This document shows, one piece after another, positions 1 to 7,400 of a stretch of 41,448 nt of DNA. Below the pieces are notes generated by a model. The model was given only the letters and a program-made list of their open reading frames with translations. It made no database searches and had not been told where the DNA came from. Where the stretch lies: positions 5,601,179-5,642,626 of the forward strand of contig NZ_VJOK01000001.1 in the NCBI RefSeq assembly GCF_013302895.1, read 5' to 3'. How positions within the stretch are numbered: position 1 is the first letter of the stretch; the number at the start of each line of letters is the position of its first letter. A program made the position numbers and the translations under genes. Source of the DNA: Streptomyces albus subsp. chlorinus. Lineage in GTDB: Bacteria; Actinomycetota; Actinomycetes; Streptomycetales; Streptomycetaceae.

Positions 1-2118
1 GCGGTGGTCCCGGTGGCGGCGGTGGCCGCTCCGGGCGGCGGTGGCCGTCCCGGTTTCGCCGGCCGCCCCGGCGGCGGCGGTGGCGGCGGCGGTCGTCCCG
101 GTGGCGGTGGCGGCGGTTTCGCCGGCCGTCCCGGTGGCGGTGGCCGTCCCGGTTTCGCCGGTCGTCCGGGTGGTCCCGGTGGCCGTGGCGGCACACAGGG
201 TGCCTTCGGCCGTCCCGGCGGTCCGGCCCGTCGTGGCCGCAAGTCGAAGCGGCAGCGGCGCCAGGAGTACGAGCAGATGCAGGCGCCGTCCGTCGGCGGT
301 GTGATGCTGCCGCGCGGCAAGGGCGAGACCGTCCGGCTGTCGCGTGGTGCCTCGCTCACGGACTTCGCGGAGAAGATCAACGCCAACCCGGCGTCGCTGG
401 TCCAGGTCATGTTCAACCTGGGTGAGATGGTCACCGCGACCCAGTCCGTCTCCGACGAGACGCTGCAGCTGCTCGGCGACGAGATGAACTACACCGTCCA
501 GATCGTCAGCCCGGAGGAGGAGGACCGCGAGCTGCTCGAGTCCTTCGACATCGAGTTCGGCGAGGACGAGGGCGGCGAGACGGCGCTCGCGCCGCGTCCG
601 CCGGTGGTGACCGTCATGGGTCACGTCGACCACGGTAAGACGCGGCTTCTGGACGCCATCCGGAAGACCAACGTCATCGAGGGCGAGGCCGGCGGCATCA
701 CCCAGCACATCGGTGCCTACCAGGCGTCGACCGAGGTGAACGGCGAAGAGCGCAAGATCACCTTCATCGACACCCCGGGCCACGAGGCGTTCACCGCCAT
801 GCGTGCCCGCGGTGCCAAGTCGACCGACATCGCGATCCTCGTGGTCGCGGCCAACGACGGCGTGATGCCGCAGACCGTCGAGGCGCTCAACCACGCCAAG
901 GCGGCCGATGTGCCGATCGTCGTCGCGGTCAACAAGATCGACGTCGAGGGCGCCGACCCGACCAAGGTCCGCGGCCAGCTGACCGAGTACGGGCTGGTGG
1001 CCGAGGAGTACGGCGGCGACACGATGTTCGTCGACATCTCCGCGCGCCAGGGCACCAACATCGACGAGCTGCTGGAGGCCGTGGTCCTCACCGCGGACGC
1101 GGCGCTCGACCTGCGGGCCAACCCGGACCAGGACGCCCAGGGCATCGCGATCGAGGCCCACCTCGACCGCGGCCGCGGTGCCGTGGCGACCGTGCTGGTC
1201 CAGCGCGGCACCCTCCGGGTCGGCGAGACCATGGTCGTGGGCGACGCCTACGGCCGGGTCCGCGCGATGCTCGACGACAAGGGCGAGAACATCAAGGAAG
1301 CGGGTCCCTCGACCCCCGTCCTGGTGCTCGGCCTGACCAATGTCCCGGGCGCCGGCGACAACTTCCTGGTGGTGGACGAGGACCGTACGGCCCGTCAGAT
1401 CGCCGAGAAGCGTGCCGCCCGCGAGCGGAACGCGGCCTTCGCCAAGCGGACCCGCCGGGTCTCCCTGGAGGACCTGGACAAGGTGCTCAAGGCGGGCGAG
1501 GTGCAGCAGCTCAACCTCATCATCAAGGGCGACGCGTCCGGTTCGGTCGAGGCCCTGGAGTCCTCGCTGCTCCAGCTCGACGTCGGCGAAGAGGTGGACC
1601 TGCGCATCCTGCACCGCGGTGTGGGTGCGGTCACCGAGACCGACATCGACCTGGCGACCGGCTCCGACGCCATCGTCATCGGCTTCAACGTCCGCGCCGA
1701 GGGGCGCGCGACGCAGATGGCCGAGCGCGAGGGCGTGGACGTCCGCTACTACTCGGTCATCTACCAGGTGATCGAGGAGATCGAGGCGGCCCTCAAGGGC
1801 ATGCTCAAGCCCGAGTACGAAGAGGTCGAGCTGGGTACGGCGGAGATCCGCGAGATCTTCCGGTCGTCCAAGCTGGGCAACATCGCCGGTGTCATCATCC
1901 GCTCCGGCGAGGTGCGCAGGAACTCCAAGGCCCGCGTCGTGCGCGACGGCAAGGTCGTGGCGGAGAACCTCACCATCGAGGGCCTGCGCCGCTTCAAGGA
2001 CGACGTCACCGAGATCCGCGAAGGCTTCGAGGGCGGTATCAACCTCGGGAACTTCAACGACATCAAGGTGGACGACGTCATCACCACCTACGAGATGCGG
2101 GAGAAGCCCCGCGCGTGA
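1..2118 (+). CDS. infB: Translation initiation factor IF-2 (5' end outside the window)
   Basis: GTPase that delivers initiator tRNA to the 30S subunit and promotes 50S joining. About 705 codons are visible; Streptomyces IF2 is usually a little over 1000 residues, so roughly the first third is missing. The visible part opens with the Gly/Arg/Pro low-complexity linker (about residues 1–80). The IF2_N-like helical segment follows, and then the G domain: G1 GHVDHGKT at residues 207–214 (619–642), switch II DTPGHEAF from residue 257, and NKID at 311–314. IF2 domains II–IV run to the stop at 2116–2118. The first ~29 bases read as Gly-rich repeat only in another frame (see findings). A 17-bp GC hairpin starts 6 nt after the stop. 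The DUF503, rbfA and truB genes downstream are usual partners of infB. Confidence 0.97.
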   Translation, partial: AVVPVAAVAAPGGGGRPGFAGRPGGGGGGGGRPGGGGGGFAGRPGGGGRPGFAGRPGGPGGRGGTQGAFGRPGGPARRGRKSKRQRRQEYEQMQAPSVGGVMLPRGKGETVRLSRGASLTDFAEKINANPASLVQVMFNLGEMVTATQSVSDETLQLLGDEMNYTVQIVSPEEEDRELLESFDIEFGEDEGGETALAPRPPVVTVMGHVDHGKTRLLDAIRKTNVIEGEAGGITQHIGAYQASTEVNGEERKITFIDTPGHEAFTAMRARGAKSTDIAILVVAANDGVMPQTVEALNHAKAADVPIVVAVNKIDVEGADPTKVRGQLTEYGLVAEEYGGDTMFVDISARQGTNIDELLEAVVLTADAALDLRANPDQDAQGIAIEAHLDRGRGAVATVLVQRGTLRVGETMVVGDAYGRVRAMLDDKGENIKEAGPSTPVLVLGLTNVPGAGDNFLVVDEDRTARQIAEKRAARERNAAFAKRTRRVSLEDLDKVLKAGEVQQLNLIIKGDASGSVEALESSLLQLDVGEEVDLRILHRGVGAVTETDIDLATGSDAIVIGFNVRAEGRATQMAEREGVDVRYYSVIYQVIEEIEAALKGMLKPEYEEVELGTAEIREIFRSSKLGNIAGVIIRSGEVRRNSKARVVRDGKVVAENLTIEGLRRFKDDVTEIREGFEGGINLGNFNDIKVDDVITTYEMREKPRA

Positions 2119-2124
2119 TGCCGT

Positions 2125-2162
2125 GCCCAGGCCCGGCCGCCCTGGGGCGGCCGGGCCTGGGC
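2125..2162 (+). terminator. Perfect 17-bp GC hairpin directly after infB
   Basis: The arms at 2125–2141 and 2146–2162 are exactly complementary with a 4-nt loop (CTGG), 6 nt past the infB stop. There is no T tract, so this may be a processing or stability element rather than a classical intrinsic terminator. It is the first of six consecutive stem-loops in the spacer. Confidence 0.6.
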
Positions 2163-2359
2163 CCCCGGCGGCAGCCGGGGAAGGGCAAGGCGGGAGGCGG
2201 GAGTGGTCCCGCCTCCGACCGGAGCGGCCGCCCGTGAGGCGGCCGTGCCGGAGCGACTCGGGTCGGGGCCGGTCGGCGGGGAAATCCGTCGATCGGCCCC
2301 GGCCGTTGCGTGTACGGTGCCTAAGACGCCTACCGCCTTCCAGCCGCCGCTGGGAGGCG
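2163..2359 (+). promoter_or_regulatory. Array of five further stem-loops in the infB–DUF503 spacer
   Basis: Reading the plus strand, inverted repeats follow one another at these positions: 2163–2180 (7 bp, loop GGCA); 2193–2216 (10 bp, loop GTGG); 2225–2245 (8 bp, loop CGTGA); 2261–2304 (20 bp including 4 G·T pairs, capped by a GAAA tetraloop); and 2334–2359 (11 bp including 1 G·T, loop CGCC). The hairpins are seen directly; their function is inferred (attenuation, RNA processing, or multiple termination before DUF503–rbfA–truB). A TACGGT at 2313–2318 could be a -10 element, but no convincing -35 was found. Confidence 0.5.
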
Positions 2360-2395
2360 TCCCCAAGGCCCCACGGGTGGCTTGACCCGCACGGT

Positions 2396-2692
2396 ATGTA
2401 CGTAGGGACGCTGTCCTTCGATCTGCTCCTCGGCGACGTGCGGTCGCTCAAGGAGAAGCGCTCCGTCGTCCGTCCCCTCGTCGCCGAGCTGCAGCGCAAG
2501 TACGCGGTCAGCGTGGCGGAGACGGGGGAGCAGAACCTCTACCGCAGGGCCCACATCGGCCTCGCGGCGGTCTCCGGGGACGCGGGGCACCTCAGTGACG
2601 TGCTCGACCGCTGCGAGCGGCTGGTCGCGGCGCGTCCCGAGGTGGAGCTGCTGTCCGTCCGGCGGCGGTTCCACGGCGACGACGACGAATAG
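2396..2692 (+). CDS. DUF503 family protein
   Basis: A 98-residue protein opening MYVGTLSFDLLLGD and continuing with the S-L-K-E-K-R-S segment typical of DUF503. These small conserved proteins, next to infB/rbfA in actinobacteria, have no established biochemical role. The C-terminus (…VELLSVRRRF) also fits the family. The ATG at 2396 is the only sensible start because the conserved N-terminus begins there. No Shine-Dalgarno sequence precedes it (bases just upstream read cccgcacggt), so translation may be leaderless-like or depend on leader structure. It lies 97 bp before rbfA on the same strand and probably shares a transcript with rbfA and truB. Confidence 0.88.
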   Translation: MYVGTLSFDLLLGDVRSLKEKRSVVRPLVAELQRKYAVSVAETGEQNLYRRAHIGLAAVSGDAGHLSDVLDRCERLVAARPEVELLSVRRRFHGDDDE

Positions 2693-2789
2693 ACGCACAG
2701 ACGGCGACGACGCGACGTCGCACAGACGCAAAGACGCACAAGAGCCGCGGCGCGTGCGAGCGCGCGGCGCAGAGCAAGGAGACGGACCA

Positions 2790-3272
2790 GTGGCCGACAA
2801 CGCACGGGCCAAGAGGCTGGCAGACCTCATCCGTGAGGTGGTCGCGGAGAAGCTGCACCGGGGGATCAAGGACCCGCGGCTCGGCACACATGTGACCGTC
2901 ACGGACACCCGCGTCACCGGGGACCTGCGGGAAGCGACGGTCTTCTACACCGTTTACGGCGACGAGGAGGACCGCAAGGCCGCCGCGGCCGGTCTGGAGA
3001 GCGCCAAGGGCGTGCTCCGCACCGCGGTCGGCAGGGCGGCGGGCATCAAGCACACCCCGAGCCTGACGTTCGTGGCGGACGCGCTGCCCGAGAACGCCAA
3101 GACCATCGACGAGGCGCTCGCGAGGGCGCGGGCCGCCGACGAGGAGGTCCGCAAGGCGTCCTCGGGGGCCTCCTACGCGGGCGAGGCCGACCCCTACCGC
3201 AAGCCCGGCGAGCCCGGCCTCGACGAGCCGGACGGCGTCGAGGACGAGGACGGCGAGGACGAGAGCGCCTGA
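2790..3272 (+). CDS. rbfA: 30S ribosome-binding factor A
   Basis: Small KH-like assembly factor that binds the maturing 30S subunit near the 5' region of 16S rRNA and supports late processing and cold growth. The 160-residue product has the RbfA core: an early helix with R-A-K-R-L-A-D-L-I, then the strand with D-P-R-L-G, the central V-F-Y-T-V-Y strand, and a late helix. After residue ~125 it has an acidic tail rich in Glu, Asp and Pro, common in actinobacterial RbfA. The GTG start at 2790 is preceded by aaggag at 2776–2781. The stop at 3270–3272 lies only 3 nt before the truB GTG, indicating co-translation. Confidence 0.95.
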   Translation: MADNARAKRLADLIREVVAEKLHRGIKDPRLGTHVTVTDTRVTGDLREATVFYTVYGDEEDRKAAAAGLESAKGVLRTAVGRAAGIKHTPSLTFVADALPENAKTIDEALARARAADEEVRKASSGASYAGEADPYRKPGEPGLDEPDGVEDEDGEDESA

Positions 3273-3275
3273 CCC

Positions 3276-4202
3276 GTGGCACGCAAGAGAGACAACGGCC
3301 CCGGCGGGCTGATCGTCGTCGACAAGCCCGCCGGGTTCACCTCCCACGACGTCGTGGCCAAGCTGCGCGGCATGGCCCGTACCCGGCGCGTGGGGCACGC
3401 CGGGACGCTGGACCCGATGGCCACCGGTGTCCTGGTCATCGGCACCGAACGGGCGACCCGGCTGCTCGGCCATCTCGCCCTGACGGAGAAGGAGTACGTG
3501 GCGACGGTCCGGCTCGGGCAGGAGACCGTCACCGAGGATGCCGAGGGGGAGATCACCGCCTCCCGCGGCGCCGAGGACCTCGACCGGGCGCGGGTGGAGG
3601 CGGCCGTCGCCTCGCTGACCGGCGAGATCCAGCAGGTCCCCTCCGCCGTCAGCGCGGTCAAGGTGGACGGCAAGCGTGCCTACGCGCGGGTGCGCGAGGG
3701 CGAACAGGTGGAGCTGGCCGCCCGGCCGGTCACCGTATCCGCGTTCGTGGTGCACGACCTGCGTCAGGAGACCGCCGGGGACGGCACCCCGGTCACCGAC
3801 CTGCTGGTGTCGGTGGTGTGCTCGTCCGGCACCTATGTGCGCGCGCTCGCCCGCGACCTGGGCGCGGCCCTCGGCACGGGCGGACACCTCACGGCGCTGC
3901 GGCGCACCCGGGTGGGACCCTACAAGCTGGACGGCGCCCACACGCTGGATCGGCTCCAGGAGCGCCTGGACGCCGGCGAACCGCTGCCGGTGCTGCCGCT
4001 GGGAGAGGCGGCTGCCGCCGCGTTCCCCCGCTGGGACCTGGACGAGGAGCAGGCGCGGCGTATCGGCAACGGAGTCCAACTGCGGATGCCCGCCCAGGGG
4101 TTGGGGCCGGGCCCGGTGGCGGTCTTCGGCCCGGGCGAGGAGTTCGTCGCGCTCGTGCGGGAGCAGGGGGGCAGGGCGAAGAGCCTCGCCGTCTTCGTGT
4201 GA
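3276..4202 (+). CDS. truB: tRNA pseudouridine(55) synthase
   Basis: Converts U55 of the tRNA TΨC loop to pseudouridine. The 308-residue product has the TruB motif GHAGTLDPMATGVL, whose Asp at residue 46 is the expected catalytic nucleophile. It continues with the K-E-Y motif near residue 70 and the later S-G-T-Y-V-R motif with S-x-G-T-Y pattern near 185–190. The C-terminal ~80 residues form a PUA-like TruB_C region. The GTG start at 3276 is 3 nt after the rbfA stop. The gene closes the infB-associated block; a good intrinsic-type hairpin lies 50 bp downstream. Confidence 0.96.
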   Translation: MARKRDNGPGGLIVVDKPAGFTSHDVVAKLRGMARTRRVGHAGTLDPMATGVLVIGTERATRLLGHLALTEKEYVATVRLGQETVTEDAEGEITASRGAEDLDRARVEAAVASLTGEIQQVPSAVSAVKVDGKRAYARVREGEQVELAARPVTVSAFVVHDLRQETAGDGTPVTDLLVSVVCSSGTYVRALARDLGAALGTGGHLTALRRTRVGPYKLDGAHTLDRLQERLDAGEPLPVLPLGEAAAAAFPRWDLDEEQARRIGNGVQLRMPAQGLGPGPVAVFGPGEEFVALVREQGGRAKSLAVFV

Positions 4203-4255
4203 ACGGTTTCATGTGACCGGTTCCGCGTGACCGGTCCGGTTCCGGGTGCCCTTCG

Positions 4256-4283
4256 AATGCGCCGCTTGCGCGGCGCATTTCGT
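4256..4283 (+). terminator. Intrinsic terminator after truB
   Basis: A perfect 10-bp stem (4256–4265 with 4270–4279, AATGCGCCGC paired to its complement) with a TTGC loop, followed by TCGTCTTCGTG. It lies 53 bp past the truB stop and separates truB from the following orphan gene. Confidence 0.7.
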
Positions 4284-4485
4284 CTTCGTGTGGGTGACGT
4301 ATCCGCCCTCGTGTGGGTGACCTGTGCGGCTCCATCCCTGAACGGCCCCTGTTTCACCCGGGTGGGCAGGCGCTCGGTGTGAAGCGCGGGCGCGGGTGGG
4401 GGCGCGTTCCCCGCCGGGCCTGTCGCCGCTGATCAACTCGGCTCTACGGTCGAGGCTGCGGTGCGGGCAGCGCGGAAGGGGGACC

Positions 4486-7400
4486 ATGTCGGCGGTGTAC
4501 GGGAGACCCACGCTGGTGTGCGTGAGAGACCTGGCGGGACGGCCGCGGGGGACCGGGTTCCCCGCCGACGACCTGGGAACCGTGGTCACCAGCCATGAAG
4601 CGGTGGACGGTCTGGGCCGAGCGGTCCTCCACGCGGGGGAGACCTCGTGCGCGGTGGCCGCCTGCGACATCACGCCCCTGCCCGAATGGAACCTCGCGCT
4701 CATCCGCACCCGGGGGCTCGGTCTGGCGCCCCTGGTGATCGGCGGTGACCGCCCCGGCCCCGGTGGCGAGGTGCGCGTCCTCACCAAGGAAGGCCCCCTC
4801 GCCGCCCGCCTGGAGGACACCGTGGGTGCCGCCTACGCCTCCGCCGCCCGCCGGTACTCCTTGGAACAGGTGCTGCGCCTCGCCCTGGCCGACACGGCCG
4901 GTGCCCGGCCGGTGCTGTGCCGCGAGACGTCCGGGGCACCCGTCGTGGACGCGGCCACCGGCGCCGTGCTCGGCGTCCTCGGCACGGCTTTCGACGGCTC
5001 CGCGGCCTACGCCCCCACCGGGCACGCGAGCGCCGCGCCCGCGCCCACCGTGCTTGCTCCCTCCGCGCCTGCTCCCTCCGCACACGCGCGAACCGCACAC
5101 GCGCGAACCGGGCACGCGCGGAGCGAACACGCGCGAACCGAGCTTGCGCGGAGCGAGCAGGCGCGGCAGCAGCAGGCGCGGAGCGAGCCGGCTCCTTCCG
5201 CGTCCGGGCAGGCACCCTCCGCCGGTGCGCCCTCCCAGCGGCACGCCTTCGCCGTGCCGCTGCCGGTGGCGTCCGTGCTGGACCCCGACGGGCCTTTGGG
5301 CACTCTGCTGCGGCGCAACGGCGCCTGTGCGCCCGGCTTCGGTCCCGACCTGAACCTGGCCGGTGTGCTGCGGCTGTCCGCCGCCTCGGTGGGACCCGCG
5401 GTGGAGCGGTGCGCCCACGCGGTCGCCCGTCCCGGGGCGGCGGGGCTGCTGGACCGGTTCCCGCACAGCTCGGCGACCGTGGCCGTGCTGGCGGGCGACC
5501 CCGGTACCGGCCGGACCACCGAGCTGGCCGCCCTCGCCGCCCGCCGTTCCCGCGCGGCGGTACCGGCGCCCAGCGTCTGGCTGCGCGGCGCCGACCTGCG
5601 GGCGGACGACGGAAGCCTGCGGGAGGCCGTCGGGCGTGCCCTGACGACGGCGGGCCGGGCCCTCACGGCCCCGGTCCGGACGGACGCGGCCGCACCGCCG
5701 CCGGACGGCGAACCGGATGCGGGCAGTGGGCCGGTGCTGGTCGGCGATCCCCGGGACAGTGACCCCGACGTGGTCGCACGCCTGTCCCGCGCGGGCGGAC
5801 GTCCGCTCCTCGTCCTGCTGGACGCACCGGAGGAGATGCCGCCCCACCTCGCCCACCGGCTGCGGCACTGGACGATCCGCACGGCCGGCTGGTTGCGGGC
5901 GGCCGGTGCGCGGCTGGTCCTCGCCTGCCGGCCCGAATTCGCCGAGCAGGCCGCCGCGTTGTTTCCCGCTGACCTGCTGTACGCGCCGGAGGGAACCACT
6001 GGGTGGGTGCCGCTGGAGGACCTGCCACCCCGCCAGGCGGCACGGGCGCGAGCGGCTTACGGCCTGCCGGACGGCGCACTGGCCCCGGACGACGAAGGGC
6101 ACCCCCTCGTGATGCGCATGCTGGCCCAGGTACGTGCCGCACAGGGTGCACGGACAGGCTCCCCACAGGGCGTGCGGACAGGCACCGCACAGGGCGCCCA
6201 CATGGAGGGCACACAGGAGGACCCCACGCTCACCGGGAAGGCAGGAGAGCGACCGGACCGGCACGACATCTTCTCCGCGTTCTGCCACCTGCTCGCCCTC
6301 CGCATCGCACAGCGCCTCGCGGAGCGGCACGGCGAGGACGCGAGAGGTGACGGCGGTGACGGTGATGACGGCGGTGACGGGGGAGGAGGGGGCAGGGAGC
6401 CGGGAGGGAGAGCGGACGCGGACACAGCGAACGGGAACACAGGGGACGACGGGAACACAGGGGACGACGGGAACTCAGGGGACACCTGCACGGCCCCGCC
6501 GACGCCCCCGTCGCCCGGGGCCGTCCGCCGGCTGGCGGCCCGTGTCGCCGGGCAGCTGCACGAGGCGGCACGGCGCTGTCTGGGCCCGGGGCAGGGGGAA
6601 TTGAGCCGCGGCGCCTTCGAGGAGTTGTTCCCCTGGAGGGGTGGGTGGGCCGCGGCGGTGCTCGCGGAGGGCGTGTTGGCCCCGGCCGGTGAGGGGTACC
6701 GCTTCGTGGACGAGGAGTTCGCCGACTGGCTCCAGGGGCGGCACCTCGACCTCGACGGAGCCCTGGACGCGTTGGTGCACCGGCGTGCGACGGCCGCCGA
6801 CGCGCTTCCGGTACCCCGGCACCGTATCGGGCCCGTCCTCCAGGCGCTGCTGCTGTGCGACCGTCGGGACGGCGCGGAGATGCTCGCCCTCCGCCTTCAG
6901 CGGCTGGTGTGCGCGGCGGACGCGGAGGGTACGGAGGGCGGCGCTACGGCGGGTGCCCGGACGGACAGCGAGGCGGTGTGGTGGGCCACCCGGCTGCTGC
7001 GCGAGACGCTGCTGCGGTTGCCCGACGCCCGTCCGTACCTCCATGTGCTGCGGAGCCTGGCCGAGCGCCTCGCCAAGCGCCGCGGTGGCGGTAACGACGT
7101 GCGGAACAGCTTCCGGGCGGACGAGCCCCGGGCGGTACCCGGGGCCGGGCTCCGGTCCGGGTTCGGGCCCGCGTTCTGGCGTCGGCTGCCGCTGGGAGCC
7201 GCCGCCAAGGCGGAACTGCTGCGGATCCTGCTCCCCGCCGACCCGCCCCCTGACACGCCCGGTCCCGAGGGCCGCTACCTCGACGTCCTGGACGGGCTTC
7301 TCGCCGCGGAACCCCGCGCGCTGCAACCGCTGTTGTGCGAGTGGCTGAGCGATCTGCGCCCGCTGCGCCCCCGTACCGACGTGACGGGCGCGCCCCTGCC

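Noticed and set aside
2592..4079. 495-codon open frame on the minus strand over rbfA and truB
   Set aside because: Antisense to two recognisable genes; typical of high-GC third-position bias.
4444..6330. 628-codon open frame on the minus strand
   Set aside because: Shadow of the orphan protease-like/NTPase gene; no motifs, and codon bias favours the plus strand.
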